DNA of 45,850 nucleotides from an uncultured Lachnospiraceae bacterium. Its GTDB lineage: Bacteria; Bacillota; Clostridia; Lachnospirales; Lachnospiraceae. The translations under genes and the position numbers were made by a program. The first letter of the stretch is position 1. Each line of letters opens with the position of its first letter. The notes below the pieces were generated by a model. The model did not search any database, had not been told where the DNA came from, and worked only from the letters and a program-made list of their open reading frames with translations. Location: assembly GCA_947626475.1 (NCBI GenBank), contig CANQSK010000005.1:1-45850 (forward strand), in the 5' to 3' direction. This document shows positions 8,353 to 16,555 of the stretch, one piece after another.

Positions 8353-8401
8353 GCTGATACTCTTATTTCGCGGCACATCTCCAAGTCTGCTCTCAGTTTA
8401 C
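8353..8401. repeat. Dispersed repeat, copy A (49 bp; copy B at 45546-45595)
   Basis: About 46 of 50 aligned positions match the segment at 45546-45595. Both copies lie immediately 3' of minus-strand reading frames and include one arm of a terminator hairpin (GCTGATACTCTT); in copy A the matching arm is lost. Confidence 0.7.
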
Positions 8402-9764
8402 TTACAGTAATTCAAATACAAGCAGATTCTTCCCGCCCTCACAGTCGTAACGGTACTCCTTTATCACGGCGCGCGCCAGTTTCCGCGACAGTTCATCTCC
8501 CTCTTCCATGGGATCATATTGCAGACCGTCCCAGGTAAGACGCATTTCCAGCCGGTTGTCTTTCTGTCCATATTCAACGGAAACCAAAATCGGGTACTCC
8601 GGTTTTCCGTCGGGAACAAGGTTCTGCGCGATGATCTCCTCGAATATGAGACGCAGATTTTCGGTCCGGCGCCTTGAGAGATAATATCCTTCTCCGAACT
8701 GCCTGAGTTCCTCCGACATGCTGATAAAATCATAATCCGCCGACGAAAGCTTAAGCTCCAGTGTTTTCAGCTGCCGTACGAAGACGCGGGTTCCCTCTTT
8801 CTTCGGATGTTCAAAGATCTCCTCCGGTGTGCCGTCCTCATAGATCACGCCGCCCTCCATGTAAAAGATCCGTGTGGACACATCGCGGGCAAACTGCATC
8901 TCATGGGTCACGATCATCATGGTCAATCCTTCTGCGGCAAGGCGCTTCATGACGCTTAAGACCTCGCCCACCATCGTCGGATCCAGGGCGCTCGTAGGCT
9001 CGTCGAACAGGATGATCTCCGGATCCATTGCCAGTGTCCGCGCAATAGCGACCCTCTGCTTTTGTCCGCCGGACAGTTCGTTCGGATAGTTTCCCGGCTG
9101 CAGCGGGAACGGCTCCCAACGCTTTCCGCTTCGGCCGAACCGTCCACTCGATTCTTCCGACACAGGCCGCGATGAGGAACGACAGGAAGAAATAAATAAC
9201 TGCCGTCGCAATCAGCGGGAAAAACGCCTCATACGTGTAGCTTCGGATGATATCTCCGACCTTCGTCAGAGCCTGAGGCATAATAATGCGTCCAAATGTC
9301 TCCGCTTTGCTGAAGCCAAGGGATACTCCGCCTTCCCACTGCCCCTTATCCACCGCTTCGATTCCCGTCTGAAGGATACCGGCCACAGAAACCGCGAACA
9401 TCACGGAAAACGCGATGATACCGACAGCCACCGGATCGATCTGGACAGAACCAAAAATAACAAAATAGGTAATCAGCAGCACAACCAGGCTGGGAATCCC
9501 CTGCATAAGCTGAGATAAAGCTCTGGCCGGGACAGAAAGAATCCGTATCTTACTCCTCAGGCACAGGCAGCGCAAAAATCCCAAAACCGTACCGAAAATT
9601 CCCGCAAAAACAGTAATCTGAATTGTAATAAGCAGACCGTCCGCAATCATTTTCCAACGGTTTTCTTTGAGGAAGGTTTTATAAAAGCTTTCCCTGAGCT
9701 CCGAAAGGAATCCGGAAGAGCCGGCTTTTTCCCCGCCGGAAAAGCAACACAAGACACAAAACAA
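8402..9764 (-). pseudogene. Deletion-fused amino-acid ABC transporter remnant (permease plus ATPase)
   Basis: Two reading frames overlap here. 9764-8901 carries the C-terminal permease half of a polar amino-acid binding-protein/permease fusion (FYKTFLKENRWKMIADGL, later GQWEGGVSLGFSKAETF); 9211-8402 carries the C-terminal part of the partner ATPase from just before the [19 protein letters not shown] signature through Walker B and an extended C-terminal domain. Missing are the whole substrate-binding domain, the stretch between MPQAL and DIIRS of the permease (normally about 30 residues with the EAA-loop continuation), the permease end, and all of the ATPase up to and including Walker A. The frames join near 9100-9130 by a frame-changing deletion. 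Without Walker A the product cannot be an active transporter. Confidence 0.75.
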
Positions 9765-10029
9765 ACGCTGCCATGAACATATTGCCGATAACTACGCAAA
9801 TTATACTATACTTACTCTCCGTTATTCAATACCCTTCCGGCAGACCGCTTCATATTTTGCAATATGGCGATCAAAGTATTAAATCCGCCGGCATCTCCGA
9901 CACACAGGAAAAATGAGCAATAAATAATCCCTGCAGGACCCGGAAACATCTTATCTGGTATCACATTCCGGACACGTCTCCGGCAGATTCCATGTACATT
10001 TTTTGATCACAAAAGGAGGAATTCTATCT
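9765..10029. other. Intergenic scrap region
   Basis: No coding frame is supported. The only recognisable content is the duplicated gene tail at 9883-9948 and the AAAGGAGGA ribosome site of the following gene. Confidence 0.6.
9883..9948 (+). repeat. Remnant 3' tail of a second PD-(D/E)XK gene
   Basis: 66 bases nearly identical to 10887-10951, the last codons, stop and left terminator arm of the intact gene downstream (differences: one base turning the stop TAG into CAG, one small indel). It ends inside the terminator loop, so the right hairpin arm is missing. It looks like what is left of a tandem or recombined paralogue. Confidence 0.75.
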
Positions 10030-10911
10030 ATGAACAATCTGACCCCTGATGCCTATACCGGTCCGGATCTGTCCCACCTTGACGGAGACCTGCCCGTCCA
10101 CATGACCAACGATTATCTTTTCCGGGCTGTTATGCAGGAGAACAACCATGTCCTCAAGGCTCTGGTCTGCTCCCTCCTGCACCTTGACAAAGCAGAAGTC
10201 AGCGACGTCTTAATCCAGAATCCCATCGAATTGGGACGGCACGTAGACGAGAAAGACTTCTTTCTGGATATCAAGCTTCTTCTGGACAGCCGCATGGTTG
10301 TCAATCTGGAACTTCAGGTGATCAATGAACGGAACTGGGTAGAGCGTTCTCAATGCTACCTCTGCCGTTCTTTCGACAGTTTGAACAAGGGTGAAAGCTA
10401 CAAAGACGTACTTCCCGCCGTCCAGATTGGGATTCTGAACTATACCCTGTTCCCGGATGCACCTGAATTCTATGCGACCTATCGCCTGATGAATATAAAA
10501 AGCCATAAAATATATGATGACAAACTGCGCCTCTCTGTGTTAGACTTAAAACATATAGAACTGACAACGGAAGAGGATAAGGCATATCAGGTTGACTGCT
10601 GGGCCCGCCTCTTTAAAGCGACTACATGGAAGGAGATGAAGGATTTGGCAGAACATGACTCCATATTTTCCGAAGCTGTCCGGACGGCTGTTGTCCTGAG
10701 CGGAGATGAAAAGATCCGTCTGCAGTGCGAGGCCCGTGAAGACTATTACCGAAGAACGGGCTGGAAAGATAATTATATCGAGCAGCAGACACAGAAAATC
10801 CGGCAATTGGACACGAAAATTCAACATCTTTCCTCTGAAAAACAACAACTGGCTTCCGAAAACCAACACCTACGCCAGCTTCTAAGATCCGCCGGCATCT
10901 CCGACACATAG
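10030..10911 (+). CDS. PD-(D/E)XK nuclease-family protein (Rpn/transposase-like)
   Basis: 293 residues of the PDDEXK_2 / Rpn recombination-promoting nuclease family. Seen: the N-terminal NDYLFRAVMQ, FFLDIKLLLD followed by VVNLELQV (the D...ExQ nuclease core, about residues 80-105), then SQCYLCRSFDSLNKGESY and the later LHDLKHIEL-like region. The last 40 residues form a Gln/Leu heptad coiled coil, common in the family. ATG at 10030 is chosen for AAAGGAGGA ten bases upstream. These genes are frequently duplicated and recombined, consistent with the tail fragment at 9883. Cellular role not established. Confidence 0.75.
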   Translation: MNNLTPDAYTGPDLSHLDGDLPVHMTNDYLFRAVMQENNHVLKALVCSLLHLDKAEVSDVLIQNPIELGRHVDEKDFFLDIKLLLDSRMVVNLELQVINERNWVERSQCYLCRSFDSLNKGESYKDVLPAVQIGILNYTLFPDAPEFYATYRLMNIKSHKIYDDKLRLSVLDLKHIELTTEEDKAYQVDCWARLFKATTWKEMKDLAEHDSIFSEAVRTAVVLSGDEKIRLQCEAREDYYRRTGWKDNYIEQQTQKIRQLDTKIQHLSSEKQQLASENQHLRQLLRSAGISDT

Positions 10912-10951
10912 GAAAAATGAGCGTAAATAATCCCTGCAGGACCCGGAAACA
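10887..10951 (+). repeat. Intact partner of the duplicated gene tail
   Basis: Covers the last codons, the stop and the left half of the terminator of the PD-(D/E)XK gene; matches 9883-9948. Confidence 0.75.
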
Positions 10952-10969
10952 GAGTTCTGCAGGGATCTT
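10930..10969. terminator. Bidirectional terminator between convergent genes
   Basis: ATCCCTGCAG (10930-10939) pairs perfectly with CTGCAGGGAT (10957-10966); CTTT follows on the plus strand and TTATTT on the minus strand. It serves the PD-(D/E)XK gene and is also the likely end of the long minus-strand array that finishes with the LCP gene. Confidence 0.7.
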
Positions 10970-11012
10970 TCATTCAATCCGGACTTGTTATGTACGGGTA
11001 AGAAGTATGATG

Positions 11013-12155
11013 TCAATGTCCCTCCACCAGCTTGTGCCATTCCTCCGTATTTTTCTGAAAATCGATTGTAAGCACAGACATATTCCGAATTTCCGCGTAT
11101 TGGTATGTGCCCTCGCGGGGGATCGTCATCGTCTCGATCTGATAGTCAGGGAAACGAAGAAGCATAAGGAGCAGAGACGCGCAGTCACTCTGAGTCAGGT
11201 CGGTCCGTACTTCAGGCAGGAATCTTTCCGCCAGCGCCATAAGCTCTCCGAGATTCATGTCCTTTATCTTCTCAAGACATTTGCTGATCACGATGCGCTG
11301 CCTTCCTGTTCTGGCAAAATCTGTCCCCACATACCGTACCCTTGTGTATGCCAGCGTCTGACTGCCGTCAGCGTGGAGGAGACCGGCGTCTGCTTCTGAC
11401 AAAACGTCCGTTTCCAAAGGCTTTTCCAGCATACGGTTGTGATTTCGGATATACATGTTCATCACTCTGATCTCATCCGCGGATACGTCAAGGTCCAGCC
11501 CGCCCAGGGCGTCTACCAGATCCATCATCAGATAAAAATTGATCACGACGCATCTGTCTACATGAATCCCGAGATTATTCTGAATGGTCTGCGTCAGAAG
11601 ACTCATCCCGCCTGTCAGATAAGCGTGGTTCAGCCTGTTGTTTCCATGTCCGGGAATTGACACGTAGATGTCTCGAAGCAGAGAAGTCATGACCACCTTT
11701 TTCGTATCCCTGTTGATACTGAGCAGGATCATGGCGTCAGAATTACCTGAAAATGAATCCTCACGGGCGTCTATGCCGATCAGCAGCAGATTGAACGCGT
11801 CGGTCTCATAGAGGAAAGAGCTTTCTTCCATCTGTCTGAGATTCGCGAGAAGCCGCTCTTCTATCTCCTCATGGGGACCGGAACCATCGGCGGTCTCAGT
11901 GGCAGCGTCCTCATCGGTCCGTATATCGATATGAGGCATGGCCGTTTCCGCACTGCCGTCCGCCGCCATGAGGCCGCTCTCTTCCGTGAGCACGGCTCCT
12001 ACATAATCATGATCATCCGGATCATAGTGATCCAGGAGACTGTAATAGTGATGAAAGACCGCATAACCGGCCAGGACAACAGCCGCCAGCGCGATCAGTA
12101 CGCATATAATGACATTCTTCCAGGTAAAGATCTTTCTTTTCTTCTTCAGTGTCAT
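11013..12155 (-). CDS. LytR-CpsA-Psr (LCP) family protein
   Basis: 380 residues. LCP enzymes are extracytoplasmic, membrane-anchored transferases that attach undecaprenyl-linked glycopolymers to peptidoglycan. Seen: a basic N-terminus, one membrane helix (about residues 15-34), a Ser/Glu-rich linker to about 110, then the LCP domain with LLLIGIDAREDSFSGNSD, RDIYVSIPGHGNNRLNHAY and TGRQRIVISKCLEKIK. GGAGGAAG sets the ATG at 12155. It is the last gene of the long minus-strand array. It probably serves the polysaccharide genes about 8 kb upstream, even though the peptide-maturation genes lie between; a role in attaching the peptide pathway's product is possible but unsupported. Confidence 0.85.
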   Translation of the reverse strand: MTLKKKRKIFTWKNVIICVLIALAAVVLAGYAVFHHYYSLLDHYDPDDHDYVGAVLTEESGLMAADGSAETAMPHIDIRTDEDAATETADGSGPHEEIEERLLANLRQMEESSFLYETDAFNLLLIGIDAREDSFSGNSDAMILLSINRDTKKVVMTSLLRDIYVSIPGHGNNRLNHAYLTGGMSLLTQTIQNNLGIHVDRCVVINFYLMMDLVDALGGLDLDVSADEIRVMNMYIRNHNRMLEKPLETDVLSEADAGLLHADGSQTLAYTRVRYVGTDFARTGRQRIVISKCLEKIKDMNLGELMALAERFLPEVRTDLTQSDCASLLLMLLRFPDYQIETMTIPREGTYQYAEIRNMSVLTIDFQKNTEEWHKLVEGH

Positions 12156-12235
12156 AGGTCGCTTCCTCCGCTCGCAGATCATTTACCGGACCTGGACCGC
12201 CTTACCCTCTGCCCGACAGACCGGACCGCGTCCGG

Positions 12236-13951
12236 CTATTTCTCCCTGCAGACCGTTCCGTTTTCCACACGGTAGATCCTGTCGCATCCTTCTATCGCTG
12301 ACATCCTGTGCGAAACGATGATCAATGTCTTCTGTCCTTTCAGGCGGTTGATGGAATCCAGGACAGCGGCCTCTGTCTTCAGATCCAGTGCCGATGTCGC
12401 TTCATCAAAAACGATCAGCGCCGGATCCCAATAGATCGCGCGGGCAAGCCCCAGCCGCTGACGTTCCCCGCCGGAAAGACGAATCCCCCGTTCCCCAATC
12501 TGGGTATCCAGGCCGCGGGGAAGGGCTCGTATCTTGTCGGCAAGGGCGGCCTTTTCCAGCGCCTCCCACACCTGATCGTCACGAATCTGCTCTTTTTCGA
12601 AGCCCATCGCTACATTATTCCGAACGGTATCATCCAGCAGAAATGTGGTCTGCGGCACATAAGCGATCTGATCGGGTATCCTGTATTGACCGGCGACAGG
12701 AACGCCGTCGATCAGGACCTGTCCCTCATCCGGCGCAAGCAGCCCGAGCAGGATATCCAGCAGCGTGGTCTTGCCCGCGCCGGAAGGGCCGATGATACCG
12801 ACCGATGTCCCCGCGGGGATCTCCATCCCCACATCCCTCAGTACGGTCTTCTCCCCACCATCGTAGGTATAGGACACGTGATCCAGCAGGATGGTCCCGT
12901 TCATATCCGGTTCCGTCTGACGGACAGGTGGCTCCTTCCCCTTTGCCGCCGTTTCCTCCATGGCGAGCCGGATCGCCTCCACGGATGTCTTTGCATAGCC
13001 CAGCCGGGTCAGGCCGCCATTGATCCGGTTGAATGCCGGCAAAAGGCGCACTGCCGTCCACGCCAGGGCCGAAAGGCTGGGCAGCTGATCGATCAGACCT
13101 TTTCCCGACCGCACAAAAAAGAGGAGATACAACAGCACGGTCAGCACCATGACACTCTCCATGCACAGAGACGGCAGCTTGATCCAGAACTGTCTCAGAT
13201 AATCGGAACGTAAATATTCCTCATCCGCTTCCTTAAATCTCTGTTCATAAAAAGATTCATGATGCCCGGTCTTAATGTCCTTGATCCCCTCGGCCATGTG
13301 ATGCAGCCACTTCCAGTACCTGCGGTTCGCGTCACGCTGCCGCTGCGAGGCTCTCCGGATCGGCCGGATGAGTATCACACGGATCAGCAGCGTCAGGAAC
13401 GCGATCCCTGCCACCAAAAAGAGCGTCATGACCGGGTCGATCAGTAACAGGCAGAGTCCCATTCCCAGCGCGGCGAGCGTTTCCATCAGGATCTGCATAC
13501 ACGCTTCAAGCCCCGCGGAAAACTGGAACATGTCCTGTCCGAGCAGGTTCTGAAGTTCCGCCGTGCTGTGCCGTATGAAATAAGTGTAGGGGCTCCGTAT
13601 GATGCGCTCGTACAGCCGCGCGGATACCTCATACCTTGCCCTACGGGCAAACTTCGCCGCAATATAATTCTCCCACGCCAGATACGGGAGCTTGAATGCG
13701 TATAACGCGATCAGCGCAAGGAGGAGCGCCTCCGTCAGGGCTGTTTCCGATCGGATCCGCAGGGTAGAGCGCAGCCAGAGCGCGATCGGGTCTTCTCCCA
13801 GCCGCGCGCTGTCCGAAAGGGAGGCGCAGATGGAGACGACCATGGTGAGGCCGGCCATTTCCAATAGGGATGCCAGCAGCATGGCGGGGATCAGGGCCAG
13901 CATCTGGTCCCTGCGCTTCGGCCCAATCAGGGTGATGATCGTTTTAATCAT
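12236..13951 (-). CDS. ABC exporter, fused membrane and ATPase domains
   Basis: 571 residues: six-helix type IV exporter domain (1-330) followed by a complete nucleotide-binding domain with Walker A GPSGAGKT (388-395), LSGGERQR (492-499), Walker B ALIVFDE (511-517) and the switch histidine in IVSHR. There is no C39 peptidase domain, so leader removal must be done by another protein. In context it is the obvious exporter for the peptide made by the maturation genes just upstream. A lipid-linked oligosaccharide flippase of the PglK/MsbA type is the alternative, given the glycan genes and LCP protein nearby. AGGACGTAGGAG precedes the ATG. Confidence 0.8.
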   Translation of the reverse strand: MIKTIITLIGPKRRDQMLALIPAMLLASLLEMAGLTMVVSICASLSDSARLGEDPIALWLRSTLRIRSETALTEALLLALIALYAFKLPYLAWENYIAAKFARRARYEVSARLYERIIRSPYTYFIRHSTAELQNLLGQDMFQFSAGLEACMQILMETLAALGMGLCLLLIDPVMTLFLVAGIAFLTLLIRVILIRPIRRASQRQRDANRRYWKWLHHMAEGIKDIKTGHHESFYEQRFKEADEEYLRSDYLRQFWIKLPSLCMESVMVLTVLLYLLFFVRSGKGLIDQLPSLSALAWTAVRLLPAFNRINGGLTRLGYAKTSVEAIRLAMEETAAKGKEPPVRQTEPDMNGTILLDHVSYTYDGGEKTVLRDVGMEIPAGTSVGIIGPSGAGKTTLLDILLGLLAPDEGQVLIDGVPVAGQYRIPDQIAYVPQTTFLLDDTVRNNVAMGFEKEQIRDDQVWEALEKAALADKIRALPRGLDTQIGERGIRLSGGERQRLGLARAIYWDPALIVFDEATSALDLKTEAAVLDSINRLKGQKTLIIVSHRMSAIEGCDRIYRVENGTVCREK

Positions 13952-13989
13952 GCTCCTACGTCCTTTCTACTGCCAACAGAACACGCCCG

Positions 13990-15156
13990 TTATCTTTCAT
14001 GATATATGATTACCGCGCCCGCTTCGCGGAGATTCCTCCGTCCATAGACGAACACGCCCCGGAAGAGCCTGTATACCCAGTAAAACGGCACAGCCCACCG
14101 ATGGCGGTAGACAAAGGGGGCTCTGAGCCGATACCAGTCCCACTCGGGAAAGAACCATCGGAACAGGTACCTCATTTTTGTCCGGGCCGTCACTGGTTTC
14201 TCGTCGTTCTGAATCCTGCGCAGCCCGGACTGAACACAATGGTCGATGGTTCCGTATACGCCGGAGCTCTCCGCCCAGTTCAGCATATCCCGTTCCCTCT
14301 CCGCCAGTTCCGGGCAGGGAACAGGACTAAAGAGCTTCTCCCCCAGGGAGCGGCAGACAGTCTCAAACTCCGTCAGTCCCAGCTTTCGCAGTTCTTCTCC
14401 GATATAAACGGTGTCCATCTCAGGCCTGGCCCGCCGGTACAGGTACACATCCAGCAGGGTGCGTAGCCCCGTGCCGTCTGTATAATAGTGCTTATAGGCG
14501 TGGGCGAGAAAATAAATATAAAAATCTTCGTCGCTGAAATGATATCCGAAGCGGTTGTCCACGTCTTTGATCAGCCGATCCCGCACGTTCCCGTAGTAGT
14601 CAGCATAGACATACAGGATATCTTTCCTGATATCCGCAGAGAACAGTTTCCGATGCATCTCAAAGTTGTATAGGGGCTGTTTATAGTAGACGTCATGTAT
14701 TCCAACACGAAACCCCTCTGCAGTGTAACCATTTCGCCTCATGTGCTTCCGCACATCGCGCCAGCGCTCCTCGTCAAAAAGGATGTCATTGTCCGCGAAC
14801 TGCCGCGTGCCGTACTGGGGATAATCAGTATTGATGACTGGGCCCTTTAATGGCGCATACCAGATGCCTTTTTCCTCCAGAGCTGTAAGGATCTTTCCCC
14901 GTTCCGCGTCCATAAGGATCGTCTTACGGACTGATCTGGCCTTCGCTTCCCGAAAGCGCTTCGCTGTCTCAGGGGGACAGTCCTCCATCAGGCCCGTCTG
15001 CTCCAGCGCCGCGCATACGGCGGCGGACAAAAGATGCCTGTTTGCTGTCTGAAAAAGCGCCTCATAATCCGGCGTTTCCGCCACATCCAAAACGGTTTCA
15101 TGGATCCATGCCGCCAAGAGACGGCACAGGGTCCGCACTGTGCTTTCCGTAATCAT
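13990..15156 (-). CDS. Nucleotidyltransferase-like protein (NTP_transf_5 type)
   Basis: 388 residues. Fold family recognised by the N-terminal helical region and the nucleotidyltransferase core WYAPLKGPVINTDYP...RQFADNDILF, where D-x-D after the glycine-lysine segment corresponds to the metal site. Such 'uncharacterised nucleotidyltransferase' proteins recur in gene clusters with PqqD-like and HPr-kinase-like proteins and may adenylylate or otherwise modify a peptide. The ATG overlaps the stop of the radical SAM gene (ATGA), so the two are translationally coupled. The precise reaction is unknown. Confidence 0.7.
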   Translation of the reverse strand: MITESTVRTLCRLLAAWIHETVLDVAETPDYEALFQTANRHLLSAAVCAALEQTGLMEDCPPETAKRFREAKARSVRKTILMDAERGKILTALEEKGIWYAPLKGPVINTDYPQYGTRQFADNDILFDEERWRDVRKHMRRNGYTAEGFRVGIHDVYYKQPLYNFEMHRKLFSADIRKDILYVYADYYGNVRDRLIKDVDNRFGYHFSDEDFYIYFLAHAYKHYYTDGTGLRTLLDVYLYRRARPEMDTVYIGEELRKLGLTEFETVCRSLGEKLFSPVPCPELAERERDMLNWAESSGVYGTIDHCVQSGLRRIQNDEKPVTARTKMRYLFRWFFPEWDWYRLRAPFVYRHRWAVPFYWVYRLFRGVFVYGRRNLREAGAVIIYHER

Positions 15157-16526
15157 ACTGTATCCGCCCGGGCCATGCGGCCCGCCTTCCATTCCTCATA
15201 GCAATTCAGAATGCCACGCTCCAACTTGATTTTCCTCTCCATCCTCTCGATTGGCGAACAAGATTCCACGCATGTCACGCATTTTTTCAGCCGGATACAT
15301 CGAGGATAGATGGCGCAGGTCCGGCACCTCTCTTCCGGTTCCCGGCGTTCCCGCCACTGCCGAAGCACTGCCTCATCCCGTTCTTCGGAGAAAACGCTGC
15401 CCCAGAGGCCCTGATCGATATGGGACTCGCAGCGCCCCAGGCGGCCCTCCGGCGTGATCGTGGCAGCGTTCGCTTTGTCTGACCAGCAGGAGTAGAGCAC
15501 AAGCCCCTGATACAGGGTACTTTTGATCGCCACGCCCTTTTGATCGAGATACGTCCACATCGCCCGGGCCTTTTCCGCCAGGGAGCGCCGCTCATCTTCC
15601 GCATAGCTATAAGGCTGTGAACCTTTGTTTTCAATAATAACTCTCGGTGCAATGCTGAAGCCCGGCTTTCCTCCAAACTGTGCTGTCAGTTTGTCTATCA
15701 ACGCATACAGATCACGCTCGTTATCCTCGTCCATGTTCATACGCACTTTGACCTGAACGCCAGCGTCCAGCAACAGATCTATATTTCCGAGTACCCGTTG
15801 AAAAGGACTGTCCTCTGAGTTGACGTATGCTTTGCGCCGGTTATAGACCTCCTCCGTGCCGTCCAGGGTGATCTGTACCTGTTCCAGCCCCCAGTCGGCC
15901 CTCGCCCGGGCTGCCAAGGTTTCGTCGAAAAGGGAACCGTTGCTGTCCATCCGGGAGCGGAATTCCACGCCCCGCTGGCGCAGAATGTCGGAAATTGTGT
16001 CGATAGCCTTTACATTCACCAACGGTTCGCCCCCGAACCAGACCAAATGGACCGGTTTTCCGCCGCAGTGGTCGGCGATGTATTCCCCCGCCGCCCGGGC
16101 GGTGTCCTCTGTCATGGTTGCCCGCCGGACGCCCGCTTCAAAGCAGTAGAAACAGCGGGCGTTGCAGGCGGTGGTGGTGAAGATAAGATACTCCGTCAAA
16201 GGGATGTCTTTTTCCATCAGACGTCGAGCAATGTCCCGCACCTGATCCGCCAGGGCCGTCTCGTCCGCCCCCTCTGGCACCAGGAACCGGTGAGAAACAA
16301 GCTCCGCCAGCGCGGCGGGAACAACGCCGGACAGTTTTTGAAGCTGCTCCGCTTCTTCCTTTTCCAGCAGGAGCAGTTCCCCCGTCAGAGTGTGGTACAG
16401 CAGGATCCCTTCCGGCTGTTCGATACGGATGTAATGCGTGGTCAATCGGTATGATGCCCCCTCATCCGGTTTTGGCGGTCTCAGTATCTTTTGTGTCAAA
16501 CTGACCGGCGAAACGATCTGCCGCAT
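15153..16526 (-). CDS. Radical SAM/SPASM peptide maturase 2
   Basis: 457 residues. An N-terminal domain of about 105 residues (EQPEGILLYHTLTGELLLL, then FLVPEGADE) precedes the radical SAM barrel with CNARCFYC (C121, C125, C128; the CX3CX2C cluster motif). The C-terminal SPASM region has a Cys-rich array (YSCW, GRCES, RCRTCAIYPRC, KKCVTCVESC), enough for auxiliary Fe-S clusters. SPASM enzymes install thioether, C-C or epimeric changes on ribosomal peptides. GGAGGAAATG sets the ATG at 16526. It is a close paralogue of the maturase just upstream (29 bases apart). The modification type cannot be read from the sequence. Confidence 0.85.
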   Translation of the reverse strand: MRQIVSPVSLTQKILRPPKPDEGASYRLTTHYIRIEQPEGILLYHTLTGELLLLEKEEAEQLQKLSGVVPAALAELVSHRFLVPEGADETALADQVRDIARRLMEKDIPLTEYLIFTTTACNARCFYCFEAGVRRATMTEDTARAAGEYIADHCGGKPVHLVWFGGEPLVNVKAIDTISDILRQRGVEFRSRMDSNGSLFDETLAARARADWGLEQVQITLDGTEEVYNRRKAYVNSEDSPFQRVLGNIDLLLDAGVQVKVRMNMDEDNERDLYALIDKLTAQFGGKPGFSIAPRVIIENKGSQPYSYAEDERRSLAEKARAMWTYLDQKGVAIKSTLYQGLVLYSCWSDKANAATITPEGRLGRCESHIDQGLWGSVFSEERDEAVLRQWRERREPEERCRTCAIYPRCIRLKKCVTCVESCSPIERMERKIKLERGILNCYEEWKAGRMARADTV

Positions 16527-16555
16527 ATCATTTCCTCCATACGCCGAGCCGCCGG

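Noticed and set aside
7313-8401. SAM riboswitch or T-box upstream of metY
   Set aside because: Only 70 bases separate metY from the LysR gene and none of the conserved elements are visible upstream of either.
8402-9764. Functional ABC transporter operon
   Set aside because: Walker A, the substrate-binding domain and part of the permease are missing and the two frames are fused by deletion.
12308-13213. Plus-strand open frame opposite the ABC exporter (301 codons)
   Set aside because: Shadow of the exporter ATPase domain; Pro/Arg/His-rich composition and no motif.
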